From positions 55,376-119,375 of the forward strand of contig JAUQPW010000003.1 in the NCBI GenBank assembly GCA_030550175.1: a stretch of DNA of 64,000 bases, in the 5' to 3' direction. Each line of letters starts with the position of its first letter. Position 1 is the first letter of the stretch. Origin of the DNA: a bacterium (GTDB taxonomy: Bacteria > Moduliflexota > Moduliflexia > Moduliflexales > JAUQPW01). A program made the position numbers and the translations under genes. Below, piece by piece: positions 1 to 7,792 of this stretch. Below the pieces are notes generated by a model. That model searched no databases and was not told where the DNA came from. It worked only from the letters and a program-made list of their open reading frames with translations.

Positions 1-690
1 CTTAAGCCACCCCTCCAGTCTTGTGATCACCTCGTTATGCTTAACAGGAGGGAGTTCTGTTAAAAGATTATTTCCAAACATCTCCATCCAATGGCGAAAT
101 CCCTTTTCCCCGTCTTCAAATGGGGTTGGACGATCAAAGAGAGTTGCATAGGTTACCTCAAAACCCTGTTTTTCCAAAAGTGAAGCATATTCCCCGATAC
201 TGGGAAAATACCAGGGGATAAGCTCTGGCTTTACAGAATAACCCATCTCCTCAAAGACGTGGTGGATCGCTGAAATAATAGAGGCGATATTTCCTTTTCC
301 ACCTAATTCCGCAACAAATCGCCCCCCGGGTTTCAAGGCCCGCCAGATGCAGGCTATGACCCGCTCGGGCTCCTTCATCCAGTGAAGTGCTGCATTGGAA
401 AATACGGCATCGAAAGGTTCCGGGAAGTGAAAGTCTCTTCCATCGGCTACTTCAAATTGTAGATCTGGATAATTCCTTCTGGCCTGCTCGATCATGGTAA
501 CGGCGTTATCAATTCCCACAACTTCGGCTCCGGTGTTAGCAATTTGCCGGGTCAGATGCCCCGTTCCACATCCAAGATCCAGGATACGTTCTCCTTTCTG
601 AGGCGATAGAAGTTCGACTAAGTCCGTGGCAAACCTGGAAACGAAAGAATATTTACTGTCGTAAAGAGTCGCATTCCACTGGGTTGTCAT
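1..690 (-). CDS. Class I SAM-dependent methyltransferase (Tam-like), 3' end outside window
   Basis: The frame opens at ATG 690 and runs through the window edge; 230 codons are visible and the C-terminus is missing. The SAM-binding motif I (LDLGCGTGHL) sits at about residues 37-46, followed by a motif ending VVGID and, further on, FDAVFSNAALHWM. The LHWM signature and the closing KPGGRF segment are typical of small-molecule methyltransferases such as trans-aconitate 2-methyltransferase and its relatives. No strong Shine-Dalgarno sequence is visible before the start. The fold is clear. The substrate is not, because the many relatives of Tam differ in specificity. It is probably a soluble cytoplasmic enzyme. 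Confidence 0.8.
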   Translation of the reverse strand, partial: MTTQWNATLYDSKYSFVSRFATDLVELLSPQKGERILDLGCGTGHLTRQIANTGAEVVGIDNAVTMIEQARRNYPDLQFEVADGRDFHFPEPFDAVFSNAALHWMKEPERVIACIWRALKPGGRFVAELGGKGNIASIISAIHHVFEEMGYSVKPELIPWYFPSIGEYASLLEKQGFEVTYATLFDRPTPFEDGEKGFRHWMEMFGNNLLTELPPVKHNEVITRLEGWLK

Positions 691-724
691 ATCTTATAGA
701 ACTGAGATGTTAATTTTAATCCCA

Positions 725-750
725 AAGTACCCAAAGCCCCTTGGGTACTT
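725..750. other. 10-bp perfect inverted repeat upstream of the methyltransferase gene
   Basis: AAGTACCCAA (725-734) and TTGGGTACTT (741-750) are perfect inverted repeats around a 6-base loop, 35 bases before the methyltransferase start. There is no T-tract on either strand, so it does not look like a terminator. It could be an operator or a leader hairpin. Confidence 0.35.
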
Positions 751-856
751 CAGACACATCGGGGTTTTGTAAATTTCCGTGACTTTTTAAAATCCTCTCA
801 AAAATTATCAAAGTATAGTCTATTACCCTGTAAAGTTAATTCTATGTAACTTTCTT

Positions 857-963
857 CCCTCACCCCCGGCCCCTCTCCCACGCTGCAGGAGAGGGGAGCC
901 GGTAAATCTCCAGATCAACTCCTCAGCCCCTTAGAGGCTTCGGGAGAGGGGTTAGGGGTGAGG
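857..963. repeat. GC-rich palindromic intergenic element
   Basis: An outer inverted repeat CCTCACCCC (858-866) / GGGGTGAGG (955-963) encloses an inner hairpin of the type CCCCTCTCC...GGAGAGGGG. The element ends nine bases beyond the leuA stop codon. Similar C-rich/G-rich palindromes occur at 2604-2623, 62897-62921 and 63794-63898, so it looks like one copy of a dispersed MITE- or REP-like family. No coding capacity is seen. Confidence 0.6.
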
Positions 964-972
964 ATAAAATGG

Positions 973-2130
973 TTATTCAAATCTAAACGCCTGAGCAATC
1001 CTCCTCAAATCCTCATCGACAACTTCCTTTTTCAAATCTGCTACTTCCAGAAACTTCTTATGGACTTTTTCAAAGACCTCATCGGTGAAGACATATCCCA
1101 ATTCTCGCATTCGAAAACGGAGGGCATGCCGCCCTGAGCGGGCCGTCAGGATGATTTTGTGGGCGGGAACTCCCACGACTTCTGGAGGGATAATCTCATA
1201 GGTTTTCCGATCCTTCAGAATACCGTCTTGATGGATACCGGAAGAGTGGGCGAAGGCATTGGCCCCTACGATCGCCTTGTTGGGTTGTACAGGAATATTC
1301 ATCAATCGGCTTACAAGCTGACTGGTTGCGTAAATCTCCTGGGTACGGATACGAGTTTCTGCATCAAAATAATCTTTTCGGGTATAAAGCGCCATGACAA
1401 CTTCTTCCAGAGAAGTATTTCCCGCACGTTCCCCAATCCCATTGACGGTTACCTCAACCTGAGTGGCTCCATTCTCAATGGCGGTAAGGGTATTAATCGT
1501 AGCTAGACCTAAATCGTTGTGGCAATGAACACTTAAAGTAACCCGGTCGGTGGCCGGTACACGCTCTCGTATTTGCCGAATCAACCCTCCAAACTGTGCA
1601 GGTACTGCATATCCAACCGTATCGGGAATATTCACTACGGTTGCACCTGCTTTGATAACGGCTTCGATAACCCGGCAGAGATAATCTGGATCACTTCGAG
1701 AGGCATCCTCGGTGGAGTATTCCACATCTTCGGTAAATTTCTTGGCGTATTTGACCGCCTCAACTCCCATCTCCAGACACTGCTCCCGATTTTTCCTGAG
1801 CTTTTTATCTACATGGATATCCGAGGTACCTAACACCATATGGATCCTGGGTCTTTCCGCAAAGCGTATGGCTTCCCATAAAGCATCTATATCTTTTTGG
1901 ATCGTCCTGGCAAGTCCGGTAATCACAGGGCCCTTAATTTCCTGGGCAATACGTTTGACTGCTTCTAAATCGCCCGGAGAAGAAGCAGGAAAGCCCGCTT
2001 CGATAACATCTACATTTAACTGAACTAACTGACGGGCTATCTCCAGTTTTTGTTCTGCATTTAACTTGGCTCCTGGGACCTGTTCTCCATCCCGTAAAGT
2101 GGTGTCAAAAATCATGATAATTTTGCTCAT
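973..2130 (-). CDS. leuA: 2-isopropylmalate synthase, short form lacking the regulatory domain
   Basis: Condenses acetyl-CoA with 2-oxoisovalerate, the first committed step of leucine synthesis. The N-terminal FDTTLRDGEQVPG motif (residues 8-20), the metal-binding HCHNDLGLA segment (about residue 202) and NGIGERAGN identify the HMGL-like TIM barrel of the LeuA family rather than HMG-CoA lyase. FAHSSGIHQDG and the following helices match the LeuA linker subdomain. The protein ends at residue 385, where typical LeuA (about 510-520 residues) begins its C-terminal allosteric leucine-binding domain; that domain is absent and is not found in the bases downstream. A palindromic repeat lies directly after the stop. 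No other leu gene is nearby. Homocitrate or citramalate synthase remain less likely alternatives. Confidence 0.85.
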   Translation of the reverse strand: MSKIIMIFDTTLRDGEQVPGAKLNAEQKLEIARQLVQLNVDVIEAGFPASSPGDLEAVKRIAQEIKGPVITGLARTIQKDIDALWEAIRFAERPRIHMVLGTSDIHVDKKLRKNREQCLEMGVEAVKYAKKFTEDVEYSTEDASRSDPDYLCRVIEAVIKAGATVVNIPDTVGYAVPAQFGGLIRQIRERVPATDRVTLSVHCHNDLGLATINTLTAIENGATQVEVTVNGIGERAGNTSLEEVVMALYTRKDYFDAETRIRTQEIYATSQLVSRLMNIPVQPNKAIVGANAFAHSSGIHQDGILKDRKTYEIIPPEVVGVPAHKIILTARSGRHALRFRMRELGYVFTDEVFEKVHKKFLEVADLKKEVVDEDLRRIAQAFRFE

Positions 2131-2160
2131 GCCTGACTCATAAAAGCCAGAACCCAGAGG

Positions 2161-2209
2161 TCAGAAGTCAATATTTCTTCGGACATCTGACTTCTGTCTT
2201 CCGACTCCT
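2161..2209. repeat. Period-7 degenerate repeat with inverted copies
   Basis: On the minus strand the stretch reads as degenerate heptads of the type GAAGTCA (GAAGACA, GAAGTCA, GATGTCC). CAGAAGTCA and TGACTTCTG also form a 9-base inverted pair. It lies between the leuA start and the tandem terminators and belongs with other period-7 runs at 6862-6882, 10534-10588 and 33661-33688. Confidence 0.45.
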
Positions 2210-2210
2210 G

Positions 2211-2249
2211 AAAATAAAAAAGCCATGGGCAACTTAGTTGAACCATGGC
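2211..2249 (-). terminator. Second tandem intrinsic terminator in the leuA leader
   Basis: Read on the minus strand, GCCATGG (2249-2243) pairs with CCATGGC (2228-2222). An inner CAAC/GTTG pair extends the stem, and the hairpin is followed by T6-A-T4. It lies about 80 bases before the leuA start and 10 bases after the first terminator. Confidence 0.6.
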
Positions 2250-2250
2250 C

Positions 2251-2283
2251 AAAAAAAATGCCATGGGTTTTTAGCCCATGGCA
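2251..2283 (-). terminator. First tandem intrinsic terminator in the leuA leader
   Basis: On the minus strand TGCCATGGG (2283-2275), loop CTAAAAA, CCCATGGCA (2267-2259), then eight T residues (2258-2251). A 9-bp perfect stem plus U8 is a strong Rho-independent terminator facing leuA, about 120 bases upstream of its start. Its 5' arm is shared with an alternative upstream hairpin. Confidence 0.7.
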
Positions 2284-2389
2284 TGTAGGAAATTTATGGG
2301 TTTACACCGATTACGCCCCCCTACATGCGATGGGCTTCTTAAGAAGGAGGAGCCCATCTAGAAGGCTAAGTAAAAGGGTTTGTAATCGG
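2259..2389 (-). promoter_or_regulatory. Candidate attenuator or riboswitch-like leader with mutually exclusive hairpins
   Basis: Four segments follow one another on the leuA strand. An outer helix pairs 2382-2389 with 2307-2314 (8 bp). Inside it, AGCCCATC/GATGGGCT (2351-2358 with 2329-2336) forms hairpin 1:2. Segment 2 can instead pair with segment 3 (2320-2334 with 2275-2289, 14 of 15 bases). Segment 3 is also the 5' arm of the terminator (2275-2283 with 2259-2267). Such 1:2, 2:3, 3:4 switching is the hallmark of attenuation. I see no T-box sequence and no leucine-rich leader peptide. A 10-codon ORF at 2475-2443 has a single Leu codon. An alternative explanation is a palindromic mobile repeat. 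Confidence 0.5.
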
Positions 2390-2496
2390 ATTAAACCGGT
2401 CATTTTATTTATAAATATAGAAAAATTTTCCTAAATTTAAGTTTAAAGGAAGGAATAAGAACCTTTAGGATTCATCTCCCTCAACTCTGCTTTTCA

Positions 2497-2526
2497 AAGG
2501 TAGAGTCTTTCTCCTTATCTTGTCAA
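2497..2526 (-). promoter_or_regulatory. Likely sigma-70 promoter for leuA leader
   Basis: Minus-strand TTGACA (2526-2521), an 18-base spacer and TACCTT (2502-2497), with an AT-rich stretch just upstream of the -35. It would give a leader of about 360 bases before leuA, containing the hairpins and terminators listed separately. Confidence 0.45.
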
Positions 2527-2603
2527 GGATTTTTATTTAAAATTTTTGGATAAATGGCTTGACGGTTAAGGAAGAAGCAGTTTAACTACTATCCGTCCTA
2601 ATT

Positions 2604-2623
2604 CCCCTTCCAGGGGGAAGGGG
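2604..2623. repeat. Short CCCCTTCC/GGAAGGGG palindrome
   Basis: CCCCTTCC (2604-2611) and GGAAGGGG (2616-2623) form an 8-bp hairpin with a 4-base loop. It is the core of the GC-rich palindromic family also seen at 62897-62921 and 63794-63898. It lies in the divergent region between leuA and the aldolase gene. Apart from the leuA promoter, nothing else coding is seen in 2400-2754. Confidence 0.4.
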
Positions 2624-2754
2624 GTATTCAGGTCGAAAATAAGGCTTTTTCCCTTCCTAGCATGAGGCAGAGGGGGGTCTAAGCCAAAAATCAGAGTAGA
2701 TCTTACGTTCTTAAAATCGGCAATCAACCTTAAAATCTTAGAGGTGTCGGGGTT

Positions 2755-3669
2755 ATGAATTCAAATTTTGAAGGAATTTTTCCGGTTCTGGCCATTCCCT
2801 TTGATGAGAAGGGTCGGTTCGATGAAGAAAGTCTGCGGCGACTCATCGAGTTTCAAATCAGCTGTGGCGTTCATGGCGTGGTTATTTTCGGATTGGCCAG
2901 TGAGGTTTACAAACTCACCGATGAGGAACGAAAAATAATTTTACAGGTAGCGGTAGATCAGGTGAAGGACCGGATACCTATCCTTGCGGGAGCCGAGCAT
3001 ACCGGCACGGAAGCTGCCGTTCAACGGAGTAAGACCATGGAAGATCTGGGAGCCCAAGGACTTATGCTGACTCCTCCTTCCCTGATCAAACCGGATGCCG
3101 AAGGGATTTTCGACTATTATCAGGCGGTTTCAGATGCCGTCCGTATTCCCATTATGATTCAGGACGCTCCAACCTGGACCGGGATCACTTTATCCCCTTC
3201 TCTGCTGGTTCGTATGATGAAAGAGATTGAAAGGGTGAGGTATGTAAAAGTAGAAGCTCCTCCAACCGGTCTTAAAATGTCCCGGATTATTGAATTGGGT
3301 GGAGACGCTGTAAAAGTATTCGGCGGCTATGGAGGCCTGTACTTCTTAGAAGAGCTCAAGCGAGGGATGTGTGGAAGCCTTCCAGGATGTGCCTTCCCTG
3401 AGGTTTTCGTCCAGATTTATAACTTCTTTAAAAAAGGCCAGGAAAAAGAAGCAGAAACCCTTTTCCATAAATATCTACCCCTGTTAGTCTTCCAACTGGC
3501 CTCTTTGGATGTCCTCATCCAGGTTCAGAAAATCATCCTTCAAAAGGGAGGGATTTTCCGATCCGCTTATGTTCGAAGACCTGCTGCTCCCATCGATGAA
3601 ATAACCCGAGCAGAACTGGATAGATTTTTGGATGCGCTTCCGTTAGCGGTTCTTAACAAACCTTCTTGA
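2755..3669 (+). CDS. Dihydrodipicolinate synthase/N-acetylneuraminate lyase family protein
   Basis: A 304-residue TIM-barrel aldolase or dehydratase of the DapA/NAL superfamily. The Schiff-base lysine is K165 in VRYVKVEAPP. The substrate-carboxylate loop, usually G-[ST]-T-G-E, reads GLASE (46-50). The catalytic tyrosine of true DapA (Y133 in the YN-P motif) is replaced by Q136-D137 in MIQDAPTWTG. That loss argues against lysine biosynthesis and for another pyruvate- or sugar-acid-linked reaction. It stands alone, divergent from leuA, and no lysine-pathway neighbours are present. The start at 2755 follows an AGAGGTGTCGG stretch. The superfamily is certain, the substrate unknown. Confidence 0.8.
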   Translation: MNSNFEGIFPVLAIPFDEKGRFDEESLRRLIEFQISCGVHGVVIFGLASEVYKLTDEERKIILQVAVDQVKDRIPILAGAEHTGTEAAVQRSKTMEDLGAQGLMLTPPSLIKPDAEGIFDYYQAVSDAVRIPIMIQDAPTWTGITLSPSLLVRMMKEIERVRYVKVEAPPTGLKMSRIIELGGDAVKVFGGYGGLYFLEELKRGMCGSLPGCAFPEVFVQIYNFFKKGQEKEAETLFHKYLPLLVFQLASLDVLIQVQKIILQKGGIFRSAYVRRPAAPIDEITRAELDRFLDALPLAVLNKPS

Positions 3670-3900
3670 CAAAGCTTTCTCTTCAATCGCTTAGAGGCTT
3701 TTCGGATGATGGCGGGGAGGATCAGGAGTATACACCCCGGGATATGGCCGGAAAGCCCAGATGGGATAGTAACCACCTTTGTAAGCTGATGGTTATGGAA
3801 GGGCTAAACGTGTTGAGTTTTGCTCTAAAAGACCGGTTCTTATAAGCCGACTTAAAAGAGTAACCTGGGCTAAATAGGCGGATAAAGTCCTATTTTGTTC
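3670..3900. other. Intergenic stretch, no gene recognised
   Basis: Only short shadow frames are present. No terminator with a T-tract and no RNA gene are visible. The promoter of the downstream hydrolase begins at 3901. Confidence 0.5.
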
Positions 3901-3930
3901 TTGACATCCTTTGACGAAAGATGAGATACT
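3901..3930 (+). promoter_or_regulatory. Likely sigma-70 promoter of the MBL hydrolase gene
   Basis: TTGACA (3901-3906), an 18-base spacer and GATACT (3925-3930), about 65 bases before the preferred start codon at 3998. Confidence 0.5.
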
Positions 3931-3997
3931 CTAAAATTAGAGATATCTGTTTGATCGGGACCAGATGTTTGTAACACTTTATTCATGTGGAGGTTAC

Positions 3998-4966
3998 ATG
4001 CTGCTAGAGATAAGTCGGGATGTTTATCAGTTGACATTGCCCCTTCCTTTTCGCCTTCGAGAAGTCCATGCTTACTTAATTAAAGGACGAGAAGGTTATG
4101 GTTTAATAGATTGTGGAATTAATACCCAGGAATGTTTTGAGGCTTTAGAGAAAAGTATTCTCGAAGCCGGTATCCAGTTAACCGATGTCCGTTCGGTCTT
4201 CATGACCCACTATCATTCTGATCATTGCGGCTTAGCCGGACGAATTAAAGAGGTCTCTGGAGCTTCCCTTATCATGCAATCTGGAGAAGCAGAAGCCGTC
4301 GAGGCGTTTCTAGAAATATCCCCAGAACAAGTGCATAATCCCTGTTTCTATATTGAACGCGGACTACCTGCGGAAAAATTCGAAGAAATGCAACAAATAT
4401 TTCCTTATCTAAAATCCCTCATTTCGCCTCTTAAAATCGATGAGCGTATCGAAGATGGGGTGGAGATATGGTTGGGAGATCTCCGATTTGAGGCTATATG
4501 GACGCCTGGGCACACGCCCGGGCATGTGTGTCTTTACCAACCTGAGCGGAAGTGGCTTTTTTGTGGAGATCATGTTTTGATAAAGATTACGCCCCACGTC
4601 GGTCTAAACTCGCGATCAACCCTGGCAAATCCGTTGGCGCACTATCTAGATTCTCTAAAAAAGGTCATAAAGTTAGACGTTAAGCTGGCTTTTCCATCCC
4701 ATGGACCTCTTATTCGACAATTTAAAGAGCGGGCACAGGAGCTTATGGTACACCATAACCAGAGAAAGGAGGCCATCCTCCACATCCTGGGAAAAGAGCG
4801 AAAGTCTGCCTACGAAATTTCCACGGCCCTTTTTGGGATCCGCTCTACGCATTTCGAAAACTGGATGGCTTTCGCTGAAACCTTAGCACACCTCGCGCTC
4901 CTGGCTTCTGAAGATAAGCTGGAAGAGATCCGGGAGAACGGACATGTTTTATACCGAATCCGATAG
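3998..4966 (+). CDS. MBL-fold metallo-hydrolase with C-terminal winged helix
   Basis: A 322-residue metallo-beta-lactamase-fold hydrolase. The H-x-H-x-D-H motif is T-H71-Y-H73-S-D75-H76. Further zinc ligands lie in TPGHTPGHV (about residues 169-177) and the CGDH segment (about 189-192). The last 60-70 residues (from about HILGKERKSAYEIS) look like the small winged-helix tail found in LACTB2-type and related hydrolases. I chose ATG 3998 because GGAGG (3989-3993) precedes it closely; the longer frame from 3965 lacks a ribosome site. Family members hydrolyse thioesters, RNA or lactones, so the substrate cannot be read from sequence. It is soluble and monocistronic. Confidence 0.85.
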   Translation: MLLEISRDVYQLTLPLPFRLREVHAYLIKGREGYGLIDCGINTQECFEALEKSILEAGIQLTDVRSVFMTHYHSDHCGLAGRIKEVSGASLIMQSGEAEAVEAFLEISPEQVHNPCFYIERGLPAEKFEEMQQIFPYLKSLISPLKIDERIEDGVEIWLGDLRFEAIWTPGHTPGHVCLYQPERKWLFCGDHVLIKITPHVGLNSRSTLANPLAHYLDSLKKVIKLDVKLAFPSHGPLIRQFKERAQELMVHHNQRKEAILHILGKERKSAYEISTALFGIRSTHFENWMAFAETLAHLALLASEDKLEEIRENGHVLYRIR

Positions 4967-5279
4967 CTTCTAACTTAGAAAGGACTACGAAGGACCACCC
5001 GATAAAACTTAGGAAACTGGATTTTTATTACCTGGTCGAAAGGGTCACGAATAAAACCTGAGAAATGATTTAAAAATATTTTCTAATGCCAATCTGCATT
5101 TAATATATAAAGTAGAGGCAGGTTTCAAACCTACCTGGGGAAGGGTTGTATCCTTATCCCATGAAAGGCAAATGGATATAAAATCCCCAGATTTTAAGGT
5201 TTCCAGAGTTAATAAGATAATTGAAATAATTTCTGAAAGTTTTGGGTGGTTCCTGGTAAGTGATAGAATTCTTTTAGCC
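4967..5279. other. Intergenic stretch, nothing recognised
   Basis: AT-rich sequence. An in-frame extension of the nnr frame reaches 5172, but it lacks family similarity and a ribosome site. No hairpin or promoter was found that I would defend. Confidence 0.45.
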
Positions 5280-6917
5280 ATGAAAGTAGTTACAGCTGAA
5301 GAAATTCGGGATATTGATCGGAGGGCCATTCATGAATATGGGATTCCGGGAGTAGTTCTTATGGAAAATGCGGGCGCCGGCACGGCTCGTATCCTGTTGG
5401 AGAAGTATGGACCCCTGTCGGGGAAGCGGGTAGGAGTGGTATGTGGAAAAGGAAACAACGGAGGAGACGGCTTCGTTGTAGCCCGACATCTGGTTAATCA
5501 AGGGGTTATCACAGAAGTTGCTCTTTTGACCGAGAAATCGAAGGTTCAGGGGGATGCCCGGATCAATCTAGACATCGCCGACCGCATGGGAATTCCAATT
5601 CTGGAGGCACCTGACCCGGAGAGTTTTTCCAGAGTTAAGGAAATTCTCCTGAGATCGGATCTTATCGTGGATGCAATTTTAGGAACGGGTTTAACGGCAG
5701 GAGTTGTCGGATTTTATAAGGATGTCATAGAGTTGATCAATAGCCTGCAAAAACCCGTTGTAGCTGTGGATATCCCTTCGGGACTGAGTTCAGATACAGG
5801 AGAGATACCCGGAAGCTGTATTCGGGCAGATCTGACCGTAACCTTGGGATTGCCGAAGCGGGGTCTTATCCTTTATCCTGCAGCAGAATTCGTCGGAGAA
5901 CTCAAGGTAATTCCCATCGGGATCCCTGAGAAGGTGATTTCAGAGGCCGGTATCAAAGTTAATCTCCTGGAGGCCCAGGACATACAGGCTGCATTAGCGG
6001 GCAGTCATGTGATTAATCGTCCGGCCAACTCCCATAAAGGAACCTATGGCCATGTACTGGTCATAGCAGGTTCCAGGGGGAAGACGGGAGCGGCCTTGAT
6101 GAGTTCGCGGAGTGCTCTTCGGGTAGGAGCCGGATTGGTCACTTTAGGTCTACCTGAAAGCCTGAACGATTTTTTAGAAGCAGCGTCCTTCGAAGTGATG
6201 ACCGTACCTTTGCCGGAGACCTCCGAAGGAACCTTTAGCCATAAAGCGGCCGATTGGATATTGAGGGGAGCAGAGGGTCAGCCCCCTATATTGGCAGGAA
6301 AAAATGTCATCGCCTTAGGCCCTGGGCTTTCAACCCATCCTGAGACCCTGGAGTTGGTTTACGATCTGGTTCGGAACTCCCATCAACCCTTAGTAATCGA
6401 CGCCGATGGAATCAATGCTTTAGCCCGAAAACCGGAGATTTTACTCCAGGCCCGGGCTCCGGTAGTTATCACCCCTCATCCTGGAGAGATGGCCCGACTT
6501 CTGGGAGAGAAAAACATTCAATCCCGACGGATTGAGGTAGCCCAAGAAACAGCTAAGAAATATGGAATCTATGTGGTTTTGAAGGGGGCCCGGACGATGA
6601 TCTCTGATCCAAATGGAGAAGTCTTTATTAATCTAACCGGTAACCCGGGAATGGCTACGGGAGGAACCGGAGATGTGCTCACTGGAATTTTGGCCGGGTT
6701 AATCGCCCAGGGGTTACCTATTTTAGACGCCTTAAAAGTAGGGGTTTATCTTCACGGCCTGGCGGGGGATCTGGCCGCACAAGATAAAGGAGAACCCGGT
6801 TTAATTGCCGGGGATGTGATGGAACAAATTCCCTATGCTATTAAAAAATTGTCCTCTGTGGGTTATCCGTTGTCCGTTGTTAAAAACTCATGGGGGGAAG
6901 TCATGGCTAAAAACTAA
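5280..6917 (+). CDS. nnr: Bifunctional NAD(P)H-hydrate epimerase/ADP-dependent dehydratase
   Basis: Repairs hydrated NAD(P)H. The N-terminal YjeF domain (about 1-220) epimerises R- and S-NAD(P)HX and carries GKGNNGGDGF and AILGTGL motifs. The C-terminal ribokinase-like domain (about 235-510) dehydrates S-NAD(P)HX using ADP and carries GPGLS, TPHPGEMARLLG and NPGMATGGTGDVLTG. The 545-residue length matches the usual fusion. ATG 5280 is chosen because MKVVTAEEI is the conserved beginning. The final 20 or so residues are encoded by a GTTATCCGTTGTCCGTTGTT heptad repeat followed by unique sequence, so the repeat may have added or replaced the original C-terminus. No strong ribosome site is seen. 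Confidence 0.9.
   Translation: MKVVTAEEIRDIDRRAIHEYGIPGVVLMENAGAGTARILLEKYGPLSGKRVGVVCGKGNNGGDGFVVARHLVNQGVITEVALLTEKSKVQGDARINLDIADRMGIPILEAPDPESFSRVKEILLRSDLIVDAILGTGLTAGVVGFYKDVIELINSLQKPVVAVDIPSGLSSDTGEIPGSCIRADLTVTLGLPKRGLILYPAAEFVGELKVIPIGIPEKVISEAGIKVNLLEAQDIQAALAGSHVINRPANSHKGTYGHVLVIAGSRGKTGAALMSSRSALRVGAGLVTLGLPESLNDFLEAASFEVMTVPLPETSEGTFSHKAADWILRGAEGQPPILAGKNVIALGPGLSTHPETLELVYDLVRNSHQPLVIDADGINALARKPEILLQARAPVVITPHPGEMARLLGEKNIQSRRIEVAQETAKKYGIYVVLKGARTMISDPNGEVFINLTGNPGMATGGTGDVLTGILAGLIAQGLPILDALKVGVYLHGLAGDLAAQDKGEPGLIAGDVMEQIPYAIKKLSSVGYPLSVVKNSWGEVMAKN
6862..6882. repeat. Period-7 repeat inside the 3' end of nnr
   Basis: TTATCCG-TTGTCCG-TTGTTAA is read in the nnr frame as part of its C-terminal tail. 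An inverted relative (AACAACGGATAACC) lies about 50 bases downstream, after the stop. It resembles the runs at 10534-10588. Confidence 0.45.
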
Positions 6918-6965
6918 CTAAAATAACAAGGAACAACGGATAACCAACAGGATACAAAAACGCGT

Positions 6966-7715
6966 ATGTTAAAACAGTTTGATACCAAATATATTTCAAT
7001 CCTCCTGCTACTCTTTGCGGTAGCTTTACTGACGGGGTGTGGAGCCGTCTTCGGTCCGAATTCACGGACGGTTTTTTTGGAAACCGGAGAAGACTATCTG
7101 GCTTCCGGAGATTATGACCGGGCCATAAAAACTTTCGATTCGATTCTAACTGATAATCCCAAGGATGTTAAAGCCCTGGTAGGTTCCGGAATTGCGTACT
7201 ACCAGCAAGGGAAGTATGAAAAAGCCTTAGAGAAGCTTACTCGGGCCAAAGAATTAGACCCGGATGATGAACAGGCTCGTCTCTATTTGGGTTTAACTTA
7301 TCTTAAAAAAGGAGAAGATCAGAAGGCCTTAGCAGAGTGGAAAGAATATACCGAGCTCATTTCGACCGGGAAGTTCACCGATCTCGTCCGGCGTGCCATA
7401 GCTATCCTGAGTAAAGAAAATGTAACTTCGGAAGAACGTGACTTTGTGGTATCCAGCATCGAGTATGCGACCCAGCAGGAACGAAAAGTCCTCGTTCAGG
7501 ATCTGGGAGTCGGTGGGGGAAGCTCCTATTCTATAGGTTCCTCAACCTTAGGCTATCCTCCCTCGGGTATCTTTAATTACAATTACGGATATGGATCAGC
7601 TCTTCAACCGGTACCTTCGAATACCTATATCATCATCAGGACTACCCCACCTCCGACCAGGACCAATATCCGGGGTGGGATAGAGACGAGAATTCGGGCT
7701 TTGCAGGGTAAGTAA
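6966..7715 (+). CDS. TPR-repeat lipoprotein
   Basis: A 249-residue protein with a lipoprotein signal peptide: a hydrophobic core followed by LLTGC with the lipidated cysteine at residue 25. Residues about 38-125 form at least two or three tetratricopeptide repeats (ASGDYDRAIKTFDSIL, QGKYEKALEKLTRAKEL, KGEDQKALAEW). The tail is rich in Gly, Ser, Tyr and Pro and is probably disordered. It is likely anchored in the outer membrane facing the periplasm as a scaffold. It follows nnr by 48 bases and precedes a barrel protein on the same strand, so the three may be co-transcribed. No specific function can be assigned. Confidence 0.8.
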   Translation: MLKQFDTKYISILLLLFAVALLTGCGAVFGPNSRTVFLETGEDYLASGDYDRAIKTFDSILTDNPKDVKALVGSGIAYYQQGKYEKALEKLTRAKELDPDDEQARLYLGLTYLKKGEDQKALAEWKEYTELISTGKFTDLVRRAIAILSKENVTSEERDFVVSSIEYATQQERKVLVQDLGVGGGSSYSIGSSTLGYPPSGIFNYNYGYGSALQPVPSNTYIIIRTTPPPTRTNIRGGIETRIRALQGK

Positions 7716-7792
7716 ACATCACCCCTTGTTTGTTGTCTGTAGTTCGTTATGATCTGTTATGGACCTCGGACAACGGCTAGTGGATCATGGAC

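Noticed and set aside
2443..2475. Leucine attenuator leader peptide
   Set aside because: The 10-codon ORF has only one Leu codon and a poor ribosome site, so classical ribosome-stalling attenuation is not supported.
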